Assembly: GCA_032173965.1 (NCBI GenBank)
Contig: CM063285.1
Location: 26,323,660-26,387,659, forward strand
Length of the DNA stretch: 64,000 nt
Reading direction: 5' to 3'
Origin: Sitta carolinensis
Lineage: Eukaryota > Chordata > Aves > Passeriformes > Sittidae
Positions 34,501 to 48,503 of this stretch are shown here, in pieces. Numbering within the stretch: the stretch's first letter is position 1; each line of letters begins with the position of its first letter. Under the pieces are notes generated by a model, which was not told the origin of the DNA, made no database searches, and saw nothing but the letters and a program-made list of their open reading frames with translations. A program made the translations under genes and the position numbers.

Positions 34501-37500
34501 ATCACTAGTGAAACACAAGAGTTTCAGCAAACAATAATGAGTGTCAGAATCAGAGGAGTCAGAGAAGCAGATTTCTGAAATATTAGAACTTTTTATTGTC
34601 TATGTATGAAGAAAGTGATTTATTAAACAAGTTGCTGAAGAACAAAGGGAAAAGAAAACCCATTCTCTTGAAATGCATTTTTCCTCGCCTCCCTAAGAGC
34701 ATATTTATAAACCTGTATGATAAATAGAAAAGGTAAGCAAAGAATAACATTGGAATGTGCACTTATAAAAGAAGAAAAAAAGTGTAAAAAAATCTGGCCA
34801 GCTGGTAAAGAACTAGAATTAATGTGCCTTTGTGTATCAGATTTGCAAGAATGCAAATATTGCAGCTTTTGGTCAGCTGGTTTACAGATTAATTTCAAAC
34901 AAGTAACTATTTTTCCTTAAGGAAATGGACTAATAATAGGTCATAAGCATGCAAACAGGGCTGACTCTGCCATAAAAGCAGAATAGGTTGCCAACTAGAG
35001 CAGCAAAATACTGAGGGCAGCAAAATTAATTGTTAACATAGTTTGTGGGTCTGCAGATCTTTTTCCCCATTGTCTTAAATGGCAAGTCTTTTGGACTTGT
35101 ATGCAATTGTATGGCTAAATCAGCAGATAAAGTGAATTTTATTTAAATGATGTTTGAAAACTACAGTTATATATATATAAAAATCTTAGTATTATTAGAA
35201 AATAACAACTATGCAACTTTATTTTAAAATGCATTTTTACCTATCATACCACAGAGTTTTCTTTCACAATCCCTTAAACTTTTGCCTAAGAGGAATGTTA
35301 AATACAAGATTTCCCCCCCCAAAAAAAAAAAAAAACCAACAGGCAAATAAACACAACAAAAACACAACTAAATAGATTATTTGATAATTTCATCTCTGAG
35401 TGCCTGTCTTCAGGCATCCAAAAGGACTCAAGCTATCAAAGCTTTAACTGGCAATATCTCGTTTTGATCAAAGACCATTAGTCTATATATGTAATTTGCC
35501 ACTTAGTGTTATCCAATTTTAATTGTAATTATCCTGAATAATTTGGTGTTATCAACAAAATTTCTTATCCTTGACTTATCACCCTTTGTAGAATGCATGT
35601 CTTCAATGTTAACCTGATCTGATATGCCCATTAATAACTCATTGTGGGTCTGAGCAGTGCAAACCTTAATTTAGATGAAGGATTTTGAATAGTAACCTCA
35701 ATGTAAGAAATACTGCATTGGTACAGTTCAGACCATCAGAAAGGAGCATAAAAAGAAAAGTGATATAAAAGGTCAAAGTTAAGGTATCTGGTAAACTGGC
35801 ATCCAGCTTTCTGTTGTCTAAAGCTCATATGGACTAGAACCTAAATTTGCCATCACTATTTCATGCAGTATTTCATTTACACTTCTGCTGTGAGCTGTTG
35901 ACAAAATGCCAGCAGCAATCTCAAGCTTTATTATTCTCTTCTAATTTGCTGGTTTTTCTGTCTACTACCTTCAGTTTTTCAACTTATGTAATGGAAAGAT
36001 GCACTTTGATATATCAACTGAGGTTCTAATTCCTAGATTTCTTGGCGGACACAGTTGGAATTCCATGTGTACTAAGCCAAGCAACATAGTTGATGCAAAA
36101 GAAAAAGAAACAAATCCAAAGAAATTTACTGAACTTGAAATTATCATATTACAAATTGGTTACACCACTAGCCTTTTCTGTTTCCTGGTGTGGTCTGACT
36201 TTCATAAGATGACATGTATCTGTACCTTTTCAAACTGTCCTGAAAATCCTAAGGTTTACATGATTTAACACATTCTATAAAACAATACTAAACTGCAATT
36301 TTAGAGCACCTCTGCAGTACTGGAAATCTCTGATGAGGGCCCATATGTGAAGGTGAAGAGCTGTAGGGATGAAGATTATTAATTCGCATGTGAAAACTAC
36401 AAGATGGAAGGAAGAAAGGATGTAATTGTAGAAATTTCATCATTTTTACAAAACAATCTTTCTGAATATGGGTTGCTTTCTCCTTTGTTGCAACTGCACA
36501 GACTTCAAAGTCAGGTTCAATCACTAGAGAATTCTATGAAATTTACACACATAAACAGTGCTTACCGAGAATGTGGTCAGATCAGGCTGTAAACAAGAAA
36601 TCAATGAGAGTTTTAAAACAACAGGACTATGTATAAGCCAAACCAAACCCAAATTCTTCATCAGAACATACTTAAAAAAAACCCAAATATGTAAAGGTAA
36701 AACACAATTAAACCAGAGATAGCAAAATCTAGTGAATAGCTCAGTTTTCTTCTTTTTTCAATTCCATAGTGCATAGTAAATTTGAGTGAGACACCTGGCT
36801 GGCACCCAATATTCATTAAATTCCTTAACTCTGAAAGAGCAACTGTCATTTCAGCTGTCTTCTGCCTGCTTTACAGCTCACTGCAGGGTTCAGGAGGGGC
36901 TAATGGAGCTAAGAAGTCCTGCTGCCTTGCTAAAGATGCTCACTTAGCAAAGGATTATTTACCTTTGCTGGACCTTCACAGGACTTGCATTTCTTTTACT
37001 CTGCCTAAGGGCATCTCTCTGCCTTGTTCTTTCTGCAAACACTTGTCTTTGCATCACTGACTGAATGAGTATTCTCTGATCTTGATCTTCACGAGTAAAT
37101 GCTCTATACAACAAGAGCTGATTGTACTACCTATGGGTGCTATAAATATTATTTTTGTGCCTTTCCAATAATTTGAGGTATATATGAAATGCTGAAGAGG
37201 AATTCAGTCTGTGATGGTGCTTTTTCTTGTATACTATAAGAAGGCTCCCCTGGTTAAACACTGTAATCTTCTTCAGGTATAAGATAAAGTCATTGAGATT
37301 GGTCTGCTCACTGACCTCACAACAATATGCAAAGGCAAAGACCCGCCCATTGAGCATGTGTGAAAAAATGTAAATTATGGGAAAGTGTGGCTGAAAATCT
37401 CCTAATGGACATATTGATTAACTTGTTCACAAGCTGATACTAGTCATTGGGATTTGTTTCAGGACTTTTCACAGGAATTAATGAATACAGACAATTTAGG

Positions 37501-38439
37501 CTTCCAGTAACTTCCCATATTAGTCAGAGAGCAGAACAGCCCAAATTATTTGTAGCCTAATTAATAATCACATTTTATTGAAATACCTTATTTACTTTTC
37601 TAATTCACAGTAATTACAGGAATTATAAAATCATGTTATGAAAAAATATTTCAGTTTTGGTTAATTGAGAGAGTGGTATGATTACCTGATGACAATCAGG
37701 ATTGAAAAGACAATATTGCATGGTGATGCACTTGGGATTTAAGCACTTGGGATGTAAAAAATACATTCAAAATGCCTTTTAATTTGTGACCATCAGCCAA
37801 AGATATGTCATAACTAAATAAGAAATGAAGAGGAACAAGGAAGATGTTGGTGAGAAAATCTTAACCTGAAATAATAATGAGAGAGACAAAAACTTAATAT
37901 CATTCTCCGTACCTGTCCCAAAGAACCAAGTCTTAGTTGCCCTATCTTTAAGTCATTTCACACCTAACAATAACTTTAAATGTCCCCTCTCTGAACTCTG
38001 TCCTTTTGTTCCTACACCTCTATAAATGTCAAATAGTGGCACAAATGCTCATGTCAGTAAAGCTGTTGAAATTCCCCCAATGAAAAGCCACATGCATCAC
38101 TAACGTCTGTGCTGGAATCCAGTTGTGTGCAATGTAATGGTCTCTCTTGTTCTTACAAATACAATGGAAAGATAAAGGGAGAGAACTATGTACAACTTTT
38201 TATTAATTATATCATCCAATCTATTTGTTTTGAATTTTACTATTATCATTATACTATTATAAAGTATAATTTATTTCAAACTTTATAATCATTTTCCTCT
38301 TGTCCTTTCCTTTTTACCCTTGTCTACAGCATGTCAAGAATAAAATTTTCCTGCAGAATTTGGAACTAACATCTACAAAAGCAAGTGGTTCAAGTATGGC
38401 AGAAATTTGCCATAAACTTTCTTATTTTACATCTCTGTG
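31507..38439. other. AT-rich non-coding stretch
   Basis: It contains C8A15 at 35313-35335 and a 15-bp-period direct repeat at 37728-37752. No gene, RNA or transposon family recognised. Short frames in this stretch do not look coding. Confidence 0.5.
35313..35335 (+). repeat. C8-A15 homopolymer pair
   Basis: Eight C are followed directly by fifteen A. Simple sequence. Confidence 0.85.
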
Positions 38440-38458
38440 AAAAAAAAAAAAAAAAAAA
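38440..38458 (+). repeat. Poly(A) run, 19 bases
   Basis: Uninterrupted A run; no retrocopy features beside it. Confidence 0.85.
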
Positions 38459-40628
38459 GTAACCAATTGGAAATTCACACCAGGTTTGCTACTTCCAAAC
38501 TGTCTCACTCTCATTTAACAATCCATAGAATTAATACTGAGCCTCTAAGAAGACAAGATAGGTTTTAAAGTTTGTTTTGGATCTTCTTGCCATAGAAAAA
38601 AATGATGAGATTACAAAAGGAGTTCCACAAAGGAGAGCTTTGGTGCTACAAATGTTCCTGTAATGCCAGAACAGATTTATCTCTGGAATTGCTCTAATCT
38701 GTCCTTCTTTGATATATATGAGGTAAAAAATATGTTGCTCTTTAAAAAGGGTTTTTTTTTTTCTTTTTCCATTATTGTATCATTCATTCATTCACAATAG
38801 GTTGTCTTATTCATGGTTGTTTTATTCATGTAGTGGATTAAAATGTATGGTGGGATAAATCTTACATTGATATAATACACCATTTTTTCTTCAGTTGAGA
38901 GCTTTCATCCAGAATAAGTGCCCCACTGACTGAATTAAATCATTCAGGATAAATGCAACTTACCACAGTTTTCCCCTTTTCTTCTTTTCTAACTCTAAAT
39001 AAATAGAGTATATCTATGTACATAAAAAAAGAGAGGCAATCATAATATATAGTATGATCTTTGTGCAAAACACGAAGGGTACACAAGTAGCTTTTCTTCT
39101 TGTTAACAGGAAAAATCTCTACAAAGAAATGGGACTTTTCAATAAATAACCTCACTCTTTCATGTTTGAGTAGGAAAACTGAAGAAACAAAACTTGTTTA
39201 ATAAAGAACCTTAGAGGATCTTTGTTAAGTGTAGTTCCTTTGCGAGTTTTTAAGATCTCCACTTTAACAGCATGGAATACAAATAATCCAATTGTATTTG
39301 CCTGTGTAGACAGGTATGATAAGGTTTGACTTTCCTCCAGGTTACTCATACAGAAAAATGTATGCCTCACATTCTGACCTGAAGTTGGATAGGTTCACAT
39401 GCATGTAGTCTTGAGTGGTATAAAGTGAAACTGCTTTTAATTAAAATTATTTTGTCTTCCTGACTGTGGTAAAGGAGAGAAGTTTTCACATAAAAAAGCT
39501 AGGGAGAAATCAATCATGAACGTTAAAGCAGGTTGATGGGACCATTTTGGGAATTATGTTCATGTTGATGCACACAGACATGCATGACTATACACCCACA
39601 GGAACTTAAAATATTGCTGTCTGAATGAAGCACAGTACCCTGTTGTCTGTCTTTCTGGGCCACACTTAGACATTGGGCTCAATTCAGACCAAATGGAAAG
39701 TAGTTTGTGGATAGGAAATTTTTTGTTAACCTGAGGTTTATTGAGGGCTTAGGTTTTGAGGGTTTGTTTTATTTCGTTTGGTTTTCTGAAGTTACAAGCT
39801 GCTTAGTGATAATGATAATTGAAAATGTTATTTAGTATGTTATATTCCACAGTGTTCCATGCTTCAAAAATTAAATGAGAGATTTAATTACTCTTACTTT
39901 TAGGGTGTAGCTTTTGTTGAGTACTTTGTTGGGAAAGAGCTAAAAATTCCACACCTGAAGAATTCAAGACAAAAATTACAGTCCTTTACATGAACTAAAT
40001 AAATCTCTATCAAACCAGGGTGAAGAGAGCCATCTTCTTTCTTTCCCTCATTATCAAGGTTTTCAAGAAGCATGTGGTAAATGAGGCCATACAACAATTA
40101 AGTACTCTTGTTATCAAAGTAAAATTTGAAGCAGTATTTGCACATATCATACTGTAAAAGAAACCATCTTTCAGATTCCATTGCTCTAGTAAGAACATTG
40201 TTTGCACTTTTTAAGAAGCATATCACAAAATTACCAGCTTGTTCTATTTTGTGAGAAGTGGCAGTACAAATCAGAAGCCTATAATGAACTGAATGTATGT
40301 GCTGCACTTGGTCATATTTTTGAACTTGTAAAGAACTTGTGATTTGAAGACAAACACAGTGAGTAGAAATTTGAGGAAGACACAGAAGTAGCTGTAAGAT
40401 GAAACAGTGAGAGCAAAGATCACTGCAAGTACCCAAGGTCTGTTATCTGCTTCTGTTTCACTCCACACTCTCCTTTCTTCAGTTTTGCATACCTGTTTTG
40501 TCAATACTTGAAAGAGTTATCTTTAAGCAGAAACATTTTAAAAATTTAAATTATTAAAAAATGACAAAATAATTGGTTATATTAAAACCTGTCAAAACCC
40601 TTCAAAATGTTAACATTTTTCTCTATTT
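38459..40628. other. AT-rich non-coding stretch
   Basis: No gene or repeat family recognised up to the LTR-like block. Confidence 0.5.
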
Positions 40629-41617
40629 TGCATAGATACACTTCAGACAAATCTACGAAGCTTTAAGTATGTTGACATTTTTCTCTGCCACACAGCTATA
40701 TCTTGACTGATGTATCAGAAACATCATTTGCATTTGTTTTTGGTAAAAAAGAAATACTTTTTCTGCTAATGCACTGTAGCACCAAGAGTCTTGGTGCTTT
40801 TGAGAACTCCCCTTTCAGTTCACTTCTTCCTTTCTCTGACTTTCCTGAGGTCCTTAGATATCTTAAATCTCTACATCCCTAACTCATAAGCTTGAATATA
40901 ACAATTTATTGACTTCACCTTCTGCCCTCCCCATCCAAAAAGAGAGAGAAGGAACCCACACACGCACACAGAGACACACAACTCTATTCGGTGAAATCCT
41001 ATCCCAGATCCTTAAGGTACCCAGGCACGCACAGCCACCAACCCTCTGAACTCTGGATTTCAGCAAGGGCCATCCTCCCCGACCGTGCTCATTCTCTGTT
41101 TTGGCAGGGTTGGCTCAGAGGAGAACCCGTTCCCCCGGAGTGCTCCCCTCTGCCTGTTCATCTGCCCTGCCCTCGCCCGAGTTCTTCACAGCTTCACAAA
41201 GACAAGGCATAGCCTGATGTGCCATCCTCACACACCCTGGCTTGTGTTTCAGGGGAAAGGAAGGTGTGAGAAGGTGATAGACAAATTTCCAATATTTTTG
41301 TGCAAATAGCACTCAACAGGCTGTGCCTTTGTCCCTTACCTTTGTATCTTGCAGAGTTTGAAGAAATGTCTTCCAGGCTGCCAAAGATGCCGAAACATTC
41401 AGAGACATTCAAAAAGGGGAAAACAGGGAGGAAGGAAGTATGAGGCTTTGAATTAATTTCTTTGACTTTCCTATGATTTCTTCTGCATTTCCCAGAGGGC
41501 TCAAATTTACTCTGGAAACTCACGTTTGCTCTGGAAACTGGGGTAGTGTCTGCTGCTGTTGTACGGGTCAGTGACACAATACCAGCACTTGGATAAAAAA
41601 ACATTCCACACCAAACA
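40629..41617 (-). mobile_element. LTR-like GC-richer block, minus strand (tentative)
   Basis: A GC- and CpG-richer patch (about 40920-41250) sits alone in AT-rich DNA. On its left is TTTATT at 40905-40910, which reads AATAAA on the minus strand, the same layout as the minus-strand LTRs elsewhere in the window. Candidate ends are TGCATAG at 40629 and CCAAACA at 41617, with a flanking 6-bp match CTATTT (40623-40628 and 41618-41623). A 6-bp duplication would suit class II (ERV-K-like) elements. The match is AT-rich and was found by searching, so it may be chance. The minus 136-codon frame inside (41194-41604) does not look like a protein. Alternative: a CpG-rich non-coding exon or regulatory patch. 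Confidence 0.4.
40779..40797. repeat. Short perfect palindrome
   Basis: GCACCAAGA, one G, then TCTTGGTGC gives a 9-bp perfect stem with a 1-base centre. It lies at the left part of the LTR-like block. There is no T-run after it, and terminator function is not expected in a eukaryote. Confidence 0.7.
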
Positions 41618-42239
41618 CTATTTCAAATGAATTGCAAATAATTTTAGGGCATTTATGAGGTCTGGTAGATTTATTTTTAAAACCAAAAGGAATATTAACT
41701 GAAACAGGAAACATTTCAAAATTTCTTGTGACATTACTACTATAAGCATACAACAACAGCAAAGTGACATCTATTTATACTTTACACTCTTTCTAATGTT
41801 TCTGTTAAAAGATAGCAATTTTGACAAAATTGCTGTAGAATGAACATACAGTATTGTTCTATATTCTGAACAAAATTATCAGCCAAAATTTGTGGACATA
41901 TAAAATAAAACATTCAAAAAATGAAGTTTCTTCTTAGAAGGAATAATTTTGGGGTTTTTTTTTCTGTCCACAGATCCATTTCCTATTAGAATAAACTAAA
42001 TTTCCATCTGGCCTTAAATCTCTTTATCTTTTCCTTCAGTGGTGGTTCATATATTTGGTGCCCTCTTTTCACCTCACTTTTTGTCTGCCTCGCAATTTGC
42101 AGTTCCACAGGATTTCCTCAAAATAATATGAGATAATTTTCCTCACACTTGCCTTGCATATATTTCAGATATGTTTTGGGTTATTTCTTTTTTTTTTTTT
42201 TTCAAAACAGTCTGCAATGCTTTCAACTACTGAAGGAGA

Positions 42240-42518
42240 TTAAAAGCTTGTTAGGTTTGAACAGAACTTTAGCCCTACAGGCAGTATTCCAATTAAAAAC
42301 AGCTCTTCACTTAAAAACAGCCCAGGTTTCTCATCTTTGACAGCTTTTTCATGACCTGGACAGAAAGTAATGTGGTAGCCAGGTTTCCATTTCTGTAGCT
42401 CGGGAATGGGCTTTTGGGATGTCAGAGCTCCAAAGACAGCTCCATAGTCTACTAGAGTTTCCTCCATTTCTAGGGCCTCAACATAATTGACAGACACTTG
42501 ACACTGCACATTTAACAA
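42240..42518 (-). other. Unassigned 92-codon minus frame
   Basis: The middle part has mixed charged and aromatic composition (Glu, Lys, Pro, Trp, His), more protein-like than most frames here. It starts with ATG or an in-frame equivalent near 42518. No motif is recognised and no splice or promoter signal supports it. It could be a decayed retroelement piece or chance. Confidence 0.15.
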
Positions 42519-44722
42519 AGCTGCTCAAGAACTGTAAACACCAGAAATGCCACTACTGCTTCACACAATAATCTCACAGAATTTTGTCAGCACTGCCCCC
42601 TTCTATTTCCCTATTCATTTCTCTGTGACTATCAGAAAGGTTTCATCCAGTCTAACAGCATATTCTTCAAATAAAAACAGATTGGCCTAAATTTTGCCCC
42701 TGCAGACACTAGTGTAAATCCAAATTTGATTATGTTGGTACATATCTTTTATGTGCACTCCTGTGTTAGTGAAGATTAGATTTGAATTCTTTCTAAGACA
42801 ATTCATTTTTGCCTTTCAACATTTCCATTTCTAGATCCTTGCTATACTGCCTAATTCTAATTTTTTTTGTGGAAATGCATGTTGCACTTCTGCCACTCAG
42901 CTTTGATTGCAGTTTTTCTTATCATTTGCCAAGTACAGCTCTGATTTCTGCACACAACCTTGCTTGGTCAGGACATTCAAGCCTGTTAATATTTCCATTT
43001 CAAAGCACCTTCAGCAAAGTAGCAGCAGCAGCAGCAATTCATCTCTTCACAGGATGCCATCTCTGTCTGTAATGACTGTTTCATCAATGTCCAGGACAGA
43101 ACATCTATAACCCTGATCCGTGTTTTTCTTTCCTTCTTTATTCACTTTCCCCGATCTTGAATTTCTGCTTCCCACCTGAATTCATATTAGAAATATGGGT
43201 TTTTTCTAAGTATCTTTGGAAAGCTACAGAAACTTATTTAATTTCAATCATATAAGGATGTTAACCATTATGAAATTTGGATTATTTGTTTTAATCCGCC
43301 AAATAAAATAAACAGATTCTACGGGATTTAGAGTCATTTTCCCCTACAAAAGGTATGAAGGCTGACATCTTAAGTTGATAAAATTTTTGAGTTCATTAAC
43401 TATAACATTTTTTTTGTTCTTTAAGTAGCTTGATTACTTTCTTTGTAATGCATTTTATTTAAATGTTATTGTATTTTGTTGATTTTTTGATGTTATGTTA
43501 ATATTATGCTGATTGCACACTAATCTTTAGAGTTTTTATGTATATATTTGCACAAAACATTTCTTTTTAATCAATAGAGACTTTGCATAATATACACATA
43601 GACTAGAATATTATGCTAAACACTATTATATCACCACCATTTTTTTGGATTTATTTGATGGAAAAAAGTGCATTCACCAGTTCTCTCTTTGCAAATTGAT
43701 AAAATAGTTGAATAACTGATAAAATCTGATAAAATGTTGACTCTTTTTAAGAGTCAGCATGGAATCCTATGATATAGTGAACATACTATAGGGATTAGAT
43801 CAACCAGGCATTTTTTACATTGTAAATACCTAACACTAGAAGAATATTTACTGGGTTTTAAGTTTAGTGACATAAGCACATAATTGACAGTGCCATGACC
43901 ATGTCAGGAGCTAATTCTCTTTCCTGAAACAGAAGTGTTAGCTACTTCTTTGTTGTGGGGTCAGGCTCTCTGGGATGGTAGGGGGAACAGAGATTACATT
44001 TCTTAAGTTTGGAAGGTTTTTCAAAGTGCTTCACTGGAAAGAATCAGAAAACAAAATTTAATAAGATAAAATGGAAGGGTCTCAGTCTTTTGAGGATACA
44101 GAAAACTCAAAACACATTCACATGCATGTGTTTAGGGCAACTGTTTGATGCTACAGGTTCCATTTACAAGCCACTTTGCTTATCAAATTGTCATGCTTGC
44201 ATTTGCAAATGTCACCTTGTGAGAATACTACAGTGCAGAAATCTTATGGGATAATTAATCAACATTTTTCAATGTAGTTAGTCACTGCAGTATGACATAT
44301 TAATGTATATTTATAATTGAAGTACTTGAACCACTGTCAGGTCAATACATGTCACCTACTATTTTTCAAACCATTCATAAGTCTTTCAAAAAATGACCAT
44401 AGAAAAATGGTGCTTTTCAGCAGAAAAAGAAATTAAGGTAATCAGGGAAAAATGTTAAAATAAAAAAAGTATCATACAATATGATTTTTCAGGCAATAAA
44501 AATATTCAGCATCTGTTATAAGTCCATTGTCAGTAATTTAATTTAAATGTCAAAGAAAAACACAACCAAAACTTTGTCCTAGTCATGGCTGAGAAGGATA
44601 AAACATTAAAAAATCAACGCGTGTAATATTTTAACATGATCAATGTAGGAGCCACTAATAAAATGTCACCATTTGCCAACAATTTTCACAGTTACCAAAG
44701 CTTCTTCAGTTTTTTGTCATTA

Positions 44723-44745
44723 TAAATAAATAAATAAGTAAATAA
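44723..44745 (+). repeat. (TAAA)n microsatellite
   Basis: Five to six TAAA units with one G substitution (AAGT). Confidence 0.85.
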
Positions 44746-47700
44746 GCTGTCTTATAACTGTTAATAAATACTGACATCTTTATTGATGGTTATGGACAAA
44801 ATCTTGCCACTGTTAAGGCCAATAGAAATTACTTCTGTTAAGTTCAGTGAGGCTGGATTTTCACTCCATGTATATGACATTTCACATAACAGACAAAATA
44901 AATTACTTCAGTCTCTCAGTTCCAAAACCTGCATAATGCCTTTTTTATGTGATGAATGAAACATATTACAGATGAAGTAGAAAAACGTTTTCGTGTATTA
45001 CAACTGCAGGGGAATATTAAAAACCTGGGTAGTGAGAATTCACCATTGAACAACCTCCTGGCAGACAGGAACCTGGAAACTCGTTCAGTGGTTCTGTAAA
45101 ACAAAGAAATCTTATGAGAATCATATTCCTCAGAATAATTAAAGGAAAAGTACAGGCATCATTTTCTGGAATTGTACCTTATGACCAAAATATTTAATTC
45201 TATGTTCCTGTTCTGTACAGAAAATAAGATTTTATTCTATGTTTTAACAGTATTAGCATAAATTATACAGTCTGAATGAAGTTAAATCATGCAACTGGTC
45301 ATGAAAAACCTCTTTTTCTTAGAACGCTTGTGTTTAGTTTTTCTATTTTCTATTTCCTCTCTTGATTCTTTTGTTCTATTCAGATTTGTGTTGCTGGGAC
45401 ACACTTTAACTCAGTGTTCATGAAAAGAAATATTGCTACTGTAATCTGTCCTTCAGAAAGAAGAAAGCCTATCAACATTATTTCTGTAAAACTCCCACTT
45501 GAACTTAGGGACTTGTATTACACATTTGGCAGCAGAGCTGAAACAGATGCCATCTCTAAGGTCCTGAACCTCAAATTTTGGAATTTACGTCTTTCCAAAA
45601 CAATAAAACATTTGATTTGTCAGTGCAGTTTTATGCAGAGATTCTTTTTTAGTCATTTTTTCAAGCAAAAAGCTAGATAAACATTTTTATTCCGACATCC
45701 ATCATATTCATGTAAATCCTTTGCAGTCTGTTTCTAAATAGTTCTGTGCTATGAACATGAATGCACTTCAAGTTCTTATTAATATTTTTGCACCTTTATT
45801 TCCAGGAACAATATTGAAACTTATGCTGGAACTTTATGCATCAGCACATAATAAAATTTTGAAAGACCTCTGATCTTCTATCAGTTCCTTGATTTTAAGT
45901 ATGCATTTCACTAACCTGAATTCTAAAGTGTTTTCTATTTTATGTAAACTTTGGAGAAAGGCCACAGCACTAACTGAGACTGTAGTTTTACCATCTGGGC
46001 TTGATTTGTTCAGAAGTACAGGAAAATTAAACTGTTCGCTGTATAAGAGACAGGCTCAAAGTTTAATCTGTGCCAAGCAGTAGAGGTGGGAAAAGATTTT
46101 ACTAGTTGGAGCTGCCACTCTCCTACATATTTCACCCTTCTGTACCTTCAAGAGCTAACCTCATATTCATTCAGAGTCACTGGAATTTTCACAAGGCTAA
46201 AATGTTCCTTTCACAACTGTAGTTGTAATCAAAATGCATCTGGTGTGTGGCCAGCTATTATTCTGAAACCCTTTTCAGAAACTATTCTGAAACTCTTTTC
46301 AAATTATTTTTATAGGAGCTCAATATGCTTATTACCCAACTCCTATTGCATCTATGTGCATCTCAGGTTATCGTTCCATAACTCAACAGGAATGCTGTCA
46401 GGAATTTGTAAATCTGGTATTAAGTTTTTATTCTGTAAAGGCTGGGGTTCAGGGCATAAAGTAATCTGTCATGAGTCCCAAGTAATGGCAAGAACCTCTA
46501 TGTTTCACTGAAGCATCTAAGCAAGCAGATGGTAAATCCTTACTGAGTTGGAATACTCATTGACCTCAGTGGTGCAAGTAATGCACTAAATTAACTTTTA
46601 AAATCTATATGTCCCTACTAAGATTCTGCATCTTATGCAATAAAATTGTTTCAGTTTTGTTAAGTATCTTAAAACCTACAGATATTCAAAAGTTACCATG
46701 AAACAAAATTGTAATCTGGTAGCCAAAACATTATCATACAATGCAGTTATTAATACTACATAGCTTGTGAAACTTGTTTATATCTGGAGTTTTCAGAAGT
46801 GACAAATGTTTTCTATGCATAAGACCACTTAGGTAATGTTTATAACTCCCCATTCTAGGCCATTCTTAAGTACTTCTAAATTTTCATTGAAGTATAGGTC
46901 CATTTTTCTAAACAGATAAGCAACATGCTTTCTCTCACAGCTTTTGAAGCTATTGTGCTTCCACAGGGATTTTATTTTCACTTTTAAAAAAATTCCTTTA
47001 TATGAAAAGTGTCTTCCTGATACCTGTCAGGACAGCTTTAATATCAGAATTCACTCTCAAAAGAATAGCTCCATCAGAGACATCAAAACCAGCCAAAGTC
47101 TAGGTAGATAGCATTGCTTCTTGAGCAGTATGAAGAAAGCCACTACTACTCATAGTTTATTTGATCTTGGTCTGTTATTCATCATGTGTTTCTGCTGTTT
47201 CAACGTCTGGTCTCAAACATTGTGAGCAGAGTTTGAATGAATTGGATATATTTGCTTGAAGAGAAGTTCTGCCAGCTCTCTTTCATAGTGCAGCTGGGTC
47301 AAAGTGTTTTGGCTTTAAAAGAAGAGCTGAAGTATCTGCAAATTCTCCAAACCACATCCAACACAAAACAGCAGCTGCTGAGTTTATCTACTAAACCATG
47401 GAGCAACTGGCAGTTAAACCACCAAGTTCCAGCCATTCAGCTGGAAAGTTAATGCACCAAATCTATGTTAGTATCTAAGTAAAATAGAATAATACTGGAA
47501 AGAATATTGATAACTTTGGCATGTTGATTCTATTTGAAAGTAGGAAAAATCACAAGAGGTTTCCTGTTTCAACAAGGGTGGTTTCACAAGAAGGAAGCAC
47601 TGGTTGTTTATGGCCGTGCATATTTTCAGCTTCATTAACCCTTGTATTATTCTAAATCTCTAGTATACTAAAAAGAACTCAGCATCAATACTCACAGCCA

Positions 47701-48432
47701 GAATATCCCTGGAATTCATCTCCCATTTTTAGTATCAGAGTAAGCAATCCATTTTCAGAAGACTTCAGCAGATTGGATATCTAGCAATTTTGAAAAATCA
47801 GATCATAAAAATCTAGTTTATAATAGAGTTGAATCATTTCAAAATATTTAACCAGAGGATGACTCCCAGAAATTTCAAATATGTCCCAACCATTTCAAAA
47901 GCCACTTATCGAAAGTCACCTGATGATGACTTACCCTTTGTATTTCTATAATTAGGGTAATAGTACAGTAGAGGCTCACAGTGAAATGCTCTGGCAAGCA
48001 AGACACTCAGCCAACTATTTTCTTTAGCAGTTGGAGAAAAAAAAGGAAATAAAGAACTAAAAGTTTGCCTTTTAGCTACTGAAGATTCATATAACTTAAT
48101 TTGTTCACTTAAAGATGCCTGTAGCTTCAACTATACGTATTGAAGGAAGACCTGCCCAAGAATAACCTAATAGATAGTTGGCATAACACACTGCTGAAAA
48201 TATTTCTTTCCTTATCTTGATTACAGAAGAGTCCTAGGCTTAGAGCTTATACTGGACATCTAATCTTTGGATGGACTAAGTCAGGGAAAATAAATTGCAT
48301 GTCTTGGTGGGCAAGTTGCTCCTTTTTGTGCTTTGTTTTCTTTTCTGTTTGCAATAATATCACAGAGTTTACTAACAATGCTTTAAAATTACCTACGATT
48401 CTTACATGGAACATGTTATTTAAATACAGAGT

Positions 48433-48437
48433 ATTAC

Positions 48438-48499
<62 letters not shown>
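48433..48499 (+). repeat. (TTA)n / (ATT)n trinucleotide microsatellite, about 22 units
   Basis: Near-perfect ATT repeats. The reading frames across it give runs of Leu on the + strand and Asn on the minus strand and are artefacts of the repeat. Confidence 0.97.

Positions 48500-48503
<4 letters not shown>

Larger units (their letters stand above)
41624..48432. other. AT-rich non-coding stretch
   Basis: It contains T15 at 42188-42202, a (TAAA)n stretch at 44723-44745, and a minus frame at 42240-42518 discussed separately. The 141-codon + frame at 46086-46511 is Cys/Phe/Ser-rich and looks non-coding. No family recognised. Confidence 0.5.

Noticed and set aside
41194..41604. 136-codon minus frame
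   Set aside because: No motif, no promoter or splice support, and it lies in an LTR-like block. Composition is not protein-like.
46086..46511. 141-codon + strand frame
   Set aside because: Cys-, Phe- and Ser-rich with no domain pattern. It is probably chance.
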